Assembly (NCBI GenBank): GCA_947179485.1
Contig: OX359246.1
Location: 46,851,632 to 46,915,631 of the forward strand
Source: Allacma fusca
Taxonomy: Eukaryota > Arthropoda > Collembola > Symphypleona > Sminthuridae
Direction: 5' to 3'
Length of the DNA: 64,000 nt
The notes beneath the pieces are model-generated. The model was not told the DNA's origin. It saw nothing but the letters and a program-made list of their open reading frames with translations, and ran no database searches. Positions within the stretch are counted from its first letter, which is position 1. Every line of letters starts with the position of its first letter. The translations under genes were made by a program, and so were the position numbers. Shown here in pieces: positions 24,308 through 36,434 of the stretch.

Positions 24308-27023
24308 CTAAGCAGCATTATTCCTTTTGTTCAAGTTACTGTCGTCTCCCGCAACAACAGAAGTTAATGGACCATCTATATTTTGTTTCCCATCGTCCAT
24401 CATCTTCATTTCGACATTCAAATCTTCAGCCAGTGCCTCAAGATGATTGTGCTCTAGACTTGAGGCTAAAGCTTGTACACGTACACTGCGACGGGTGGAT
24501 GTTCCGGAAACGATACCCCTCGCTCTCAAACGTTTATTTGGTTTGTGAAATATGAGAAAATACAGGATGATAATCAAGCCCTGTGAACATGGGATTACGT
24601 TAACAGTTAACACTTCAAAATTCATCCCAAGTGGGAAAATTTGATGGCAGCAAATTTTAAAGAATTTGTTTCTAAGTAATTATCTGTATGTAATGTTATG
24701 TAAGTATGGCTACTTACATAAGCCAGCATAATACTACCGAAGACCGCTGATGTTAAAGGGTAACCAATACCTTCCACTAGAAACCCAGCTGCGAAGGAAC
24801 CAATGACGGATCTAAATATCATAAACTGTCATTTCAAACCAGAAGTGTCTCTTCTCTCCTTTAAGATATAAATCAGACTATAATTTGTAGTTCGAATTTT
24901 TCAATTTCTTACCCTAAGGAATAACCAGTGGATATTAAGCTACATACCATCGCACAGGTAGCGGTTTCATCAGGGAGACCAGCTTCACTGTAAATAAAAT
25001 TATTCTTGAATAATCACTCACTCATTCGAATTTCATTTAATTCAGATTTGTAATCAAAAGTATTTAATACATTCAAATTAAACCAGTAAATTACATTGTC
25101 GAAAGTAAGCAGGCCTCGGTGGCAGGAATGTTAGCGAGGGATACTCCGACCGTAATTACTACCAACGAAATAATATTTGACCAGACAGTGCTAAAATTGA
25201 AGTGAAATATTGTTTGCCACTTCCTGAATTCTAGCTTTAGTGAAATAATGTCAATTCATACAGTCAAATCATCGAAATGTTATCATGGAATCATCATGTA
25301 AAATCTTACTTATCCAACCCGAATATAGGCAATGGTCCGAGTAAGTAAAATGCTCCTCCCCCAAGAACCAACCCGGACACTATAAGAATCCAAGTGCGAG
25401 TCATTTTGTCAGCTAAAAATCCCCACAGAGGACATACTATCCCATAAAGAACTATAGTGATTTGAAACATAGCTGCCGTTTGACTGCTGGAGAGTTTTAA
25501 CTGTGAAGAACAATTTCCAATTTATATGCTGCAATATATACAATATCTCATTAGAATTGAGCAAAACAACGGAAGTAGTACCGGAGAAAGATGTCGCTCT
25601 AAAGTTGAATCCATAAAAGCCCAGGACGTTTCGGTGATCAGAACGACCATGACCATCAGCATGGCTCCAGGGATCTTTAATAAGTGCCAAGGTCTGATAT
25701 TATTTTTCTGAGGGAGAGTGACCACCTCACCATCAGTGGTGACCTCTTGCTTATTTTTGGTATGTTCTGGTCCATCGTAAACAGGATTCTCTAATTGCGA
25801 GTCAGCTATTACGGAAGTTTTTTTCTGATCGGATGGAAGTAAGAAGATATGGAACGCTATCGAGATAATGTTAAGAGCTCCAAAAGAAATGAATGCGAGT
25901 GCGAATCCTCCTGCCTGGAAATAATTTGAATGTGACCAAACATTTTCAGCAAGCAGAAAGTGTCTAAGTAGAAAAGCCTTTAGAATTTTAGAAAACGTTT
26001 AGTTTAATTTAATTTTTAATATAGTCAGTAATAAGCTCATTGTAATATTTACGCCATGAAGAGCTCCTCCTATGGACAGGGCTGTAAATTCAGCAATACC
26101 AACGAACAACTCGGAAGCTCCCTACTAACAACAGAACCAGCATAAATCTTTGTATATACGCTCAGGACAAATGCGTTATCACATTAAATTCCGAAACATT
26201 AGGTTACATTTTTTCAGGACGTGGAGAACAGATTAACCTTTAAATGAGAATAATCTAGAACTTGAACATTGCTTACTGCTTAAGAGTAGTAAAATGACTC
26301 ACTAAGATGAGGTTAAAATTATCGGGAAATAATTTGGCTGCATAGGTGTGGATTGTAATAGAGGTAATTGAACCACCTAAAGAAGCCATGCTCAGGCATG
26401 TAAATGAACCTGCAATGAACCAATTGTCTGAGGGAGCCATTTCTAGTAGCCTGCACTGAATAATAAAATCAAAGTTATTGTTAACAAGGACACGAGCATT
26501 TACAGAACATCGGCTATGGAAATGGATGACATCCTTTACCCAAGAAAGATAATGAAGATGGAATTCATAGAGATTCCAGTGATAAAGCAAGTTTTTGGTC
26601 CAAAGGTTACAATCTGGAAGAATTTCGTTTAAATTAGTTGATTAAATAGCTGACAACTCACCATTTATGTCTTGTTCGTTAAAATACTTACAGCCATTCC
26701 TATAAATGGTCCGAATATGACGCTGACCGCCTGCTGGACTGAGAACATGATTCCTCTTAGGATATTTCCAACTCCATGTTTCTCTGACTGGAAGTCCGAA
26801 AAGTGACGGGAAATGGTAGATGACATCAATTTATTATAATTTTACTACTTTACAAATGAAATTAGTAATGGTTGAAAATAAAACATTAAATACGTACCTC
26901 CGCTGGGAAAAAGGGCGTTATTAGTGAGCTCGGAGCAACCACACAGAAAAGCCCATAAAATAAAGCCACAAACACCAATTTTTGTTCCCGAGTCAAATTT
27001 CGGACGTCATTGAGGAATGACAT
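24308..27023 (-). CDS. SLC18B1-like MFS transporter (gene C), near-identical to gene B
   Basis: Same 11-exon structure as gene B. The first exon is 26898-27023 and the last exon starts at 24308 on its 3' side. Splice signals seen in gene B are kept and no internal stop was found in the exons checked. Nearly all residues match gene B; examples of change are DNW for YNW and TSIT for TFIT in exon 4, and HTKN for QDKN in the loop of exon 6. One A of the final lysine run is lost, so the end reads NLNKRNNAA instead of NLNKKE and the stop lies further on. It is probably a recent duplicate with the same function. Differences in spacer insertions suggest the two genes have separate flanking control. 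Confidence 0.85.
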
Positions 27024-28341
27024 TTCTTCCAATGTGAATTCGCTACTAGGTGTAATAATTATATCTGGAATAAAAAAGCAAACTGAACTAATTACTAACG
27101 TCCAGAGGCTAAATATAGTTTTTTTTAATCTGTAATATTAATCTGACAGTTTCCATAAAAAATATAAAATTCTCACAGTGGAAAGGTTATATAGACACTA
27201 CATATTTTGTTAGCATTGCTGGATAACAAAACTGGGAGTGAGTGCCTATTCACACGACAAAGTTGTTAAAGGTATCTGAATTCAAGGTTGCTGTAGAATG
27301 AATAGAAAAAGAACAAAAAACAGCGTAATAATTCGTATTGTGTTGAGTATCTCAACGCCAACCAATGATCGCTTTAAAATCAACTTCTCATGCTCATTTT
27401 GTCAAATACTTTGTCCACATACACTTTTAATCTTTTAAATTAAAGGGCATTGAAGTTTTATGTATGGGGTTGTTTCCTGCAAGGTACACAAAATTGCTAT
27501 TACCGTAAAATTAAATGATTTGAAATAATTATATTTACATAATTATTAGTAAATCATGTTTACGCTGCAGGTCTTTGACTTCGATCGAAATTATGCACAT
27601 ACGTTATGACTTAGCACTGGGCAGATACTGCTTTAATATTTTAACAATAAACATAAAAATCCAACTAATTCAATCTTTAGAAGCTCTTTGTATAAACAGT
27701 ATTTTTATAAGTACTACAGTCAATGTTTTACTGAACGCTGAAGGAGAACCACTTCACTTATTTCTACTCGTTATCTCACATGTGTTGAGTTGAGACTACA
27801 GAACTTTGAGTCAAACCTCTCTGTCTGAATCTACTATAATTATTATGTACAAGGAGTATGTCAAGTCCTTGCACAGATTTTTTGCTTTATTGAAGTTACA
27901 TAAAATAACAGTGCATATACTTTTCTTGATTTGTACTAATTACATATTACTAATACATGGGTTTAAGAAAATTATTCACTTATCTCTATACACAACAAGT
28001 TCTCTTACAGTATTCAATACAGGTTTAATCAACGTTACAGAGCCGCTTTTGAAAGTTGTATTTTTTGGGGGTTAATGAGTAATTTGAATTAAGTCTTCAA
28101 ACTCCTGGAATTTTCTTTCCGAAGATTCCGTGACCTTAGTGCACATGATTAGGGGTCACCTCATTCCACTTGCTCAGTAAACGTTTCCAAAATCCGGTTT
28201 TTTCAAATTTGTCAAAAATTTGTAAAAAATGTTCACTAAATACAAGACTGAAAAGTTCAAAGGAAGCAATTTTTGGTACTTCCTTGGGATGTTCGCTACC
28301 CGTGTGGTGTAGGTATTGCGACTCTGCCATGTAGTGTGAGG
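27024..28341. other. upstream region of gene C, no gene seen
   Basis: Aligns with 15042-16262 of the first unit until about 28262, where the second unit's extra block begins. The short open frames differ between copies and are not called. Confidence 0.55.
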
Positions 28342-28900
28342 CAGAGATGCGCAGCCTTCGAAGGCTAGCCTTCCAAGAAGGCTTACTTGAAGGCGGAAAG
28401 GTAACTTTCTTAGCGTTGCAGAAGGAATGGAAGGATGGGGATACTTTTTTCTGGAGGCTGAAGGAAGCCTTCACAAAAACTAGCAATGAAGGATTGTGAA
28501 GGAAGGCTTCCTAAATATTAGCCCTCTAAGGCCGTGAAGGCTTCCAGGTACACGACATATCTACAACGTGTAAGCATAGCATATGAAACGACGTTTTGCT
28601 GCTCGCTCAACAATGCAGTCAATTCGTGAACTCACAACTGACAATGTGTGCCCGCTCTCTTCACTGCACTGAATCCTGCTGGTGCAAAAAGTTTTTAAGC
28701 GGGTTGTAGTTTAAAATTGAAGGAAGGCTATTTTTAAAAGAAGACTGAAGGCAAAAACGAGTGTAAATATTTTGGAAGGAAGGGTGAAGGAAGGCAGATT
28801 TTTTAGAGGGCTTTATTCTAAGATATGTGGAAGGGGAAAGTTTTACTGAATTTTCGCCTTCGAAGGCTTGAAGGAAGGCTATTTCTTTTGCGCATCTCTG
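28342..28900. mobile_element. hAT-like element with GAAGGCTTCC repeats
   Basis: Exact 8-bp target-site duplication GTGTGAGG at 28334-28341 and 28901-28908. Exact 12-bp terminal inverted repeats CAGAGATGCGCA / TGCGCATCTCTG. Most of the 559 bp is degenerate AAGGAAGGCTT/CCTTCGAAGG repeats, densest beside the ends, with a short unique middle. No transposase was seen. It is absent from the first segmental unit, so it may have inserted after that duplication. Confidence 0.92.
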
Positions 28901-29067
28901 GTGTGAGGTAAAAATCCTGTGTAATTTGTGTTACAGTAGGTCTGAAAAAAAGTTTCTGTAACGAGAATCTATGTACATATCTAAGAAACAGTCAACTATG
29001 ACAAGTATTTGTTCTTAGATTTTTCGTGAATACCTCGATTTTTAATTTTTTCCACCTATGCACCACC

Positions 29068-30302
29068 TAGTGCCCCGCATGGGTACAAAAATGTTGTACC
29101 TGGACCTGAACCTGTACCTGAATCATGGGTACATGGATTTTTTGAACCTATACCCGTACCTGTACCTGAATACCTGGGTTCAATTTTCCTGAACCTGTAC
29201 CTGTACTTAAACTAAATCAGGAGTACCTGTACCTGAAAATTACCTGTACCCAAAAAGTACCCAAAAAAGTACCTGTACCCGGGTATATTTTAAAAGTACC
29301 TGAAACTACCCGGGTATTTTCCATTGTACTAATTTAAAGGATTAATAAAATATATTACGCGAAATAAAAATTAAAATATCTGGACCAAAACATTTTGACT
29401 TATTGTTAGTAGATTTATTTATCAGATTAGATTTATTTATATTTTTTATTCTTCGAAAGCATGACTAAGTACTAGAATTATCAGTAGCTATAAATGATTA
29501 TCTGTACATAAAGGTTGAAAAGGTAATAGATAGCAAAATCTACGGTATGAATAAGTTCAATCCAACAATGCAAATGCAGTGTAATATTTTCTAAACTTTC
29601 AATAATGCCGAGAAATTAAACTATTAAGAATTTGGTTTGCACCTTGCAGTTGCTTTCGCAATGGAAAACATTTTTTTGAATTCAAACTCCTCAGATTTTA
29701 ACTTCAGCCAAGCTGAGACAAAAACATTTCCTAACGTAACTCCACTCTTATATAAACGTTTATGCGTCAGAAGATCTGGACCATTGGAGAAGGCTTGCTC
29801 TATCTGTAGATCTCTGTTCTTTAGCAGTTCCAGGAAAAAAATCTAAAAAATCTCTGGTCATTCCAGCTAATGCAGGGTAACTAGTCACGTGTTCCTATAC
29901 GGTGGAATTCTGGAATTTCCTGACTAAGCTTATACTTATAAATTTTAATGTAAAATGTTTCAAGGTCAAAAATTGGGAGGAGTTTTTAAAGCTCAACAAC
30001 ACCTATACAGGCGTTACTTGGAAATTATTACTGACTGTGAAGTACCTGAAAGTTCAGGTATTTTACATTCAGGTTCAGGTATTTACCCAGTGCGTACCCG
30101 TACCTGATGGGTTTATACCCAACGATTGGTTTTTGAACCTGTACCCATACCTGAACCTGAACCTGAATTTTCAGGTATCTAACGACTGAACCTGAACCTG
30201 TACCCAAATTGGATGGGTACAAGAAATATGTACCTGATACGTACCTGTACCTGAACCTGTACCCAAATACCCGGGTAAAACCTGTACCCATGAGGGGCAC
30301 TA
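29068..30302. mobile_element. hAT-like element with ACCTGTACCTGA repeats
   Basis: Exact 8-bp target-site duplication GCACCACC at 29060-29067 and 30303-30310. Terminal inverted repeats start TAGTGCCCC and continue (C/A)ATGGGTAC on both sides, about 18 bp with one mismatch. About 250 bp at each end is ACCTGTACC/TGAACCTG repeat with a six-base rhythm. The middle (about 29330-30030) is unique and AT-rich without a recognised product. It is absent from the first segmental unit. Confidence 0.92.
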
Positions 30303-31540
30303 GCACCACCACAGTAATTATTATACCTAGCTGGAAACAAAGGTGTCCAAATAATCAGGCAATGTGGACAGATGTGGTGAGATAACAAATTCTTAACTCT
30401 ACCACGAAGTTACATTATACAAAACGAAACTTGTTGCAAAAGTGTCCCAGAAAACAAAGTGGCTCTATAATGTTGATTGGACCACGTATTAGCATTTGAA
30501 GATGTGCTTACATATTTACAGATGCAAACCAACACACTGACAAAAGCTGCACGAAAGAAACAATCGTTTTAATAATGATAATAATAATTATTATATTAAT
30601 TAATAATAATTTCGGTCATAGTAAATAAACAGTAAATGAAAGCATGCAATATCTGGAGTATTTTTGTGAGACTTCAAGCTAGAAACCTTTACTCATGCTG
30701 AATTATGGAGCAATAATGAAACCTCTTAGGAAAAATTAAAAGACAGAAATGTACAATTAGTATAAATCAATCAAATTTGTATGAATGAATGTTATGTGAG
30801 TCAGTTTTATGGATAATTTATGTCAATGAAGATTAGTTTCTTCAGCGTCTCACAAGACTCACAATCAGCTTCACGTATGTACTTATATTCTTTTTTACGT
30901 ACGTATGTATCTCTATGTATGTACATGCGTACATACGTGAGTATGGGCAAGTTGAGGTTTAAATTCATGTGTTTATTATATTTAATAAAGGCGTCGCTTA
31001 TCTCAACTCATACAAGAAGCTGAAAGAATTTGACAAAATTACACTTATGACATGACTGAGCGTTGCATTACATTTAAATGGTGAATCGCAGGGCCAAATT
31101 CAATTACTGCGATTAATTTGGTTATTCACCCTGGTTGGGACTATTAGGAATGAAATATATAGATTCCAGGCGTTCTAGTTTGTATAGAATCGTTCATGTT
31201 AACTTCATTCGTCTGATTGAATCTGGAATAATAGTTCTCTTGTTTTAGAATTTTAGAGGGGGGGTTTCATAGTGAATGAATTATCTCACCCTTGCCTTGT
31301 AAACTAAAGTCTTTATAATTGTTATGCTATATTTACTTTCAAATAACTTTTCACATTAATTATTATTTTTTATTATTGCTACTTTTTACATTGACTAGAA
31401 CCTATAATAATTAATATTATTGCAGTGATTTTTAATTATTGAAAAAAAGTTTATCCTCATTAAAAAGATGAAATTATCTGCTTCTATACATATTGGCAAA
31501 TAATTAACACGGATGTATAGTACACAGGTTTATTAACGCC
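30303..31540. other. downstream flank of P450, no gene seen
   Basis: From about 30555 it aligns with 16263-17189 of the first unit. It contains short AT repeats. The AATAAA complement at 31529-31534 is annotated separately. Confidence 0.5.
31529..31534 (-). terminator. candidate polyadenylation signal of P450
   Basis: AATAAA on the minus strand just past the P450 stop codon. The broken copy has a four-base shorter sequence here and lacks the hexamer. Confidence 0.45.
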
Positions 31541-33890
31541 TCAACGGTGTTTCAAAATAATTTCAAATGGCTTCGGAGACAGCGTGGCCCCAAGGTGTGG
31601 TTCTAGACTTGGTAATTTTCCGGTCGAGGATACTACAAACCTTTGGAACAATGCAGTAGAAAACAGAAATAGTTCATCTCTTGCTAAACTTTCCCCAATG
31701 CAAACCCGTTTCCCAGTCGAAAAGGGCATCATACTCTCATTTTTCTTGACTTTACCATCCTCATGTAAAAATCTACTGGGACGAAAATCCTGAGGGTCAC
31801 CCCATACAGCTTCGTCAAAATGAGCACCGTAGGAGTTCGTAATGATCATAGTGTCCTTTGGTATGAAAAACCCGTGGAACTCCAAATCCTCGGTTGTACT
31901 GTGAAAATTCATAGCGGCAACAGATGAGTATCGCATGGTTTCACTGATAACTGCCTCAGTGTAAGGCATGGACGGACGATCCCCCAAAGATGGAAGTCGT
32001 TCTTTCCCAACCACCTCGTCAATCTCTCCCTGTAATTTCTCTTGAACTCCTGGATGATGAATCAGGTACACACAGATCCAAGCCAACGTCGTACTGGTTG
32101 TTTCGGATCCTGCTTCGAATAAATCAAGAAGAGCAAACGGCATTACCCCACGTTCAGGGTGGAAGCTTGAATTCGGATCTTTAGTTTTTCTGACTTCGTC
32201 CGTGTAAGCATCAACATAATCCCTTGGTTGTTCCGGGATATAGTTTGCATTGTGTTGATCAATCTTTTTGTTGATGAAATTGTTCAGAGGAGTAGCTTCC
32301 TCCATCATCTTGATATATCCTGACAATGTAGGAGAGATTTTGTTTATCCAGGGCATGAAGATGGCAAGGCTTGCAAAAACGCTGATGTTTCGGAAATTTC
32401 TGGAAAGTATTATCAAATACTACATCAATCAGAAGTTTCGTGTTTAATCACATGGTATCATTTAATTATTTATCTACATCCGAGCTGGCAATAAATGTGT
32501 AATGTTCGTTATCTATCTGTATCAGTAATTGCCTTTTAAGGCGTAACTTATTTCTCCCCTGCCTCGTAGTAGAAGGTGTTTGAAATATTTTTGAATTTAA
32601 AGGAAGGTTTTCGCGAATGAAAACCTGCATTGACCTAGTCAAACCATGACATCATATCCCTCATCAAATGAGTGACACAAAGTTAGGATTATTTTTCGAG
32701 AAACATTTCCAATTTTGGAATTCCCATATGTAGCGAATTCGACAGCTGGAATCCAACGCCAATTCTGGTGTCTTGTCAAAATCTGTAAGTCGAATTCTTA
32801 AACGCTTGTTTAATTGAGACTGGGAAGGTAAATACATACTTCGTTACACCCTATACATTATACTAAATACAAATTATTATTTTAAATCATACATGAGAAA
32901 TGAGACTTACGCCGTTATTCTAGTAACAATATCCCGTACTTCTGGATCCTCTGGGTCAAGACGCTCTCCAAACATGATACTCCATAAAGCATTGACCATG
33001 GCAGCATTGAACACATTTTGTACCTCCATGGGCTTCCCTTCATTAGCCTCAAGTCTACCCAACAAGGCCGTGACCTCCTCTTGAACTTTTGCTTCCATTG
33101 TTTTTGTACCGAAACCGAAATCTCGGAGATTTCGTAAAGCAAACCTGCGTTGTTCTGTCCATTCTTGACCATCAGTGAAGACGACGCCTAGCAATAAGAA
33201 TAAACAACAACATTCAAATTACCTCACAATCACTTCTTCAAAGACACTTTCAAGTAGCTGCTCCCCATGTATGTACATATATATAATTATTTATACCTTT
33301 TGCAACCCCATCGCTTCTTGCCGTAGTAAAGTTCAGGGGGGGTCTTCCTGAGAACGTGTTCAAGTTCAAGGCTTCCTTAATTAATTTTGTATCCTGTATT
33401 ACCACCGTTCTAAATTTATTCACAGTGTTATAAAAATGATTAGAGTAATCATACCTTCAAAGTGTATTCGCATGCATTTTTAAAATTAAATAAATTTAAA
33501 TAGCAGTAATAATAATTCAACTTATAATCTCTAGGAAGTGCGTCAGATCACAGATATTGCATACCGATAGCTGCCAAACCAGATCCCAATTATTGGCCCG
33601 TAAGATTTCTTCCATTTGATAAGAGTCTCGTGAGATTTTGGCCCTAACAGTGGCAAATGGCCCAGTAATGGAAATCCCCATGGACCTGCAGTAAATTAAT
33701 AAACACAAAATTTACGTTCCCGATTTACCTTAAATTTGTTAAACAAAAAAGTTATTATAATTACAACTAGAATAATTATTATTATTCCATGTGATTTATG
33801 AATATTACCTGGAGGAAAGTTTTTAGGCCTTGATGACAAGTTCCAGACGACAAATAATAAAACAACAAAAGCAACAAGTTCAAGTATCAT
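31541..33890 (-). CDS. cytochrome P450, CYP2-clan-like, intact, 5 exons
   Basis: Microsomal haem monooxygenase; the substrate is unknown. Exons: 33809-33890, 33565-33685, 33297-33409, 32911-33187, 31541-32399; junctions are in phase and total 1452 nt, or 483 residues, normal for the family. The N-terminus is a hydrophobic anchor (MILELVAFVVLLFVVW) followed by a proline-rich hinge ending in GPWGFPLLGHLP. The C-helix WTEQR, I-helix EAGSETTSTT, ExxR ETMR, DFRPSRF and haem loop FSTGKRVCIGE, with the ligating cysteine, are all present. Oxygen-activation and redox-partner features therefore look complete. It lies next to transporter gene C, and the same pairing occurs in the other unit, where the P450 is broken. 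A role in oxidising small hydrophobic compounds is inferred from family membership only. Confidence 0.93.
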
Positions 33891-34207
33891 TTTGAAAATT
33901 AATTTTGATAGTTAATTTTTTGTGTTAGTGTGTTAGGAAGATCTGATTCCAGCTTCTGTAGCAGAAGTACGAATGCCAAGATAAATAATTATGTAATGTA
34001 GAAGTACTGCTCAGTGGTTCAGGCTTGACTGATTGTGAGACCTTTACAAAAATAGCCTTGAATGATATGTATAATTATGTATGTATGATGCAAAGCACTT
34101 TTATTTACTATGACCTTCGTCTATACTGACATGTATTTTAAGATAAAAAATATTCATAGCTTCCAATCTACCCATCCCAGGATGAAGATATAAAAAACCA
34201 CTGACAG

Positions 34208-35950
34208 CAGGGATGTCAACGATTAATAATCACGATTAATGATTAACGATTAATGATTACTAATTATTAATCATCAATCGTTAATTTAGTAAGCTTGGAT
34301 TTTTTGAAATAATCATCAATTGTAATCATCAATTAACCTTTTTGCAAAAATTAATCATCAATTGTAATCATCAATTAACCTTTTTCAAAAATCAATCATC
34401 AATTGTAATAATCAATTAACCTTTTTCAAAAATCAATTATCAATTGTAATCATCAATTTACCGTTTTCAAAAACCAATTATCAATTGTAATCATCAATTA
34501 ACCGTTTTCAAAAATCAATTATCAATTGTAATCATCAATTAGCCGTTTTCAAAAATCAATTATCAATTGTAATCATCAATTAGCCGTTTTCAAAAATCAA
34601 TTATCAATTGTAATCATCAATTATCGGGCTGGCGACGTCTCCAAAATTCTAAGCAGTCTAGGGTTCGAAGAAGTTTTTACTAAGCAGTGTCCGATGTATC
34701 TGGCTGATAATATAAAGGATATAATACACTCTGTTTACGATCAGAGCAGTTTACACGACATGAACAGAATCCTGAACTCCTCGTCTCACCCTTTGTACAA
34801 GTTAGCTTTTTAAAATGATAAAAGCAGTATCTAAATACCCACATTCCATTGTCACTCAAAGCCCTACTGTGCCAGTTTCGACTCAACAGCAGTAGGCTAA
34901 TCTATCGAATGAACTGTATTATATTTAATGCAGAATTTTGTTAGCTGTGTGGCCCACCTACACTTTATGACATTGAGCACATTCTGTATGACTGCAAGTA
35001 CTTATGTGATATTAGAACTAAGTACTTTTCACACATCTCAAGAGACTAGTCCTTCGTAATATTTGTAACGCCGACGTGAATCTATGTAAACAACTAGCCT
35101 TCTTCCTAATTTCATGCATTCAAAAATTTGTATCTATGTAATGCATTATGGGTAAGCCCGATTAAATGCAATAAACTGGCCGAACAGGCCTTGATTGATT
35201 GAAAAATAATTGTAATCGACAATTAAATGTTAAAAAGAATTAACAATCATTGTAATCGACAATTAAATGTTAAAAAAAATTAACAATAATTGTAATCGAC
35301 AAATAAATGTTAAAAAAATAAACAATAATTGTAATCGACAAACAAATGTTAAAAAAAATAAACAATAATTGTAATCGACAATTAAATATTTTGTTAAAAG
35401 ATAATCGTTAATTGCAATCCTCAATTAATTAATTTTCAAAATAATCGTTAATCGTTAATTGCAATCATCAATGAAAATTATTTTTAAAGTAATCGTTAAT
35501 TGTAATCATCAATGAAAATTATTTTCGAAGTAATCGTTAATTGTAATCATCAGTGAAAATTATTTCTAAAGTAATCGTTAATTGTAATCAACAATGAAAA
35601 TTATTTTAAAAGTAATCGTTAATTGTAATCAACAATGAAAATTATTTTAAAAGTAATCGTTAATTGTAATCATCAGTGAATAATATTTTCAAAGTAATCG
35701 TTAATTGTAATCATCAGTGAAAATTATTTCTAAAGTAATCGTTAATATTAATCATCAGTGAAAATTATTTCTAAAGTAATCGTTAATTTTAATCATCAGT
35801 GAAAATTATTTCTAAAGTAATCGTTAATCGTAATTATTAATTATTAGTTATAAGCCCATTAATCATTAATTGTAATTATAAATTCATTTTGTTTTCGAAG
35901 TAATCGTTAATCGTAAATTGTAATCACAAAATTGGAAATTGACATCCCTG
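34208..35950. mobile_element. hAT-like element made of 41-bp tandem repeats
   Basis: Exact 8-bp target-site duplication ACTGACAG at 34200-34207 and 35951-35958. Exact 12-bp terminal inverted repeats CAGGGATGTCAA / TTGACATCCCTG. Left (34250-34620) and right (35195-35900) parts are arrays with a period of about 41 bp; the shared core AATTGTAATCATCA has the same orientation on both sides, so the element is not a foldback. Left, inner-right and outer-right units differ in the non-core part (for example GCCGTTTTCAAAAATC against GTGAAAATTATTTC). The centre is a non-LTR retrotransposon fragment (34622-35195). A CGATTAAT motif sits next to the terminal repeat and resembles the array core. Confidence 0.93.
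34622..35195 (+). pseudogene. 5'-truncated non-LTR retrotransposon 3' end
   Basis: Plus-strand frames encode the region after a reverse transcriptase: first a stretch with ILNSSSHPLYKLAF (to about 34814), then, in another frame (about 34866-35035), LCQFRLNSSRLIYRMNC and a CGPP...HILYDCKYL zinc-finger-like end typical of the C-terminus of LINE ORF2 proteins. One in-frame stop lies between the paired cysteines and a frame change separates the two parts, so it is dead. The 3' end finishes with TTGATTGATTG-type short repeats, as in several non-LTR clades. It is inserted inside the 41-bp repeat element. The clade is not assigned. Confidence 0.75.
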
Positions 35951-36434
35951 ACTGACAGTCATCACATTCACTTTATTGCAAGCCTATGTAAAAAAAATTG
36001 AAAAGAATTGAAGCCTTGAATATGAACTCAAATGTAGGTAAAAAACCGAATAGTTTGGGAGAATAGGTATGGACTATATTTTTTATTAAGACTTGAAAGT
36101 TTGCCCATAAGGATTACTATTCCTATCCACGCTTTGCGGGATTGGGATCATGAATGGATTACATTTCCAAAATATTAACATATGGATAACAGTGATAACT
36201 TATAGTGATTAACATCAAGTAGGATTTTTGTTTAGGATTAATTCATCCGATTACGAACTGACAAATTAATTAATGCATCTTGAGTACCACCGGTTAGCAA
36301 TAACTGGAATAATTATTACAGATGTCACACTATTATATTTGAAAAAAACATTACTCGCGCAATATCTCAGGTCTAAACCAAAAGTGTGCAATTTATTTAT
36401 ATTCAGATAGAGCTACATATTTTCATTCCAAACC
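35951..36434. other. intergenic, no gene seen
   Basis: Short AT-rich gap between the repeat element and the 3' end of the chemoreceptor-like gene. No features were recognised. Confidence 0.5.

Larger units (their letters stand above)
21270..33890. repeat. segmental duplication unit, second copy
   Basis: Collinear with 10020-19815. It carries the gene A upstream relic (21270-21480), duplicated spacer (22710-23310), transporter gene C and the intact P450. It is longer because of a block at about 28262-30553 holding two hAT-like elements. The 5' P450 exons (32911-33890) have no partner in the first unit, so the alignable part ends near 32910. Confidence 0.85.

Noticed and set aside
29902..30388. 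Overlapping open frames on both strands rich in Y, V, Q and N
   Set aside because: They are translations of the ACCTGTACC repeat array.
34250..35900. Regular repeats resembling a CRISPR array
   Set aside because: Repeats are directly adjacent 41-bp units without unique spacers, inside a transposon with target-site duplication in a eukaryotic context.
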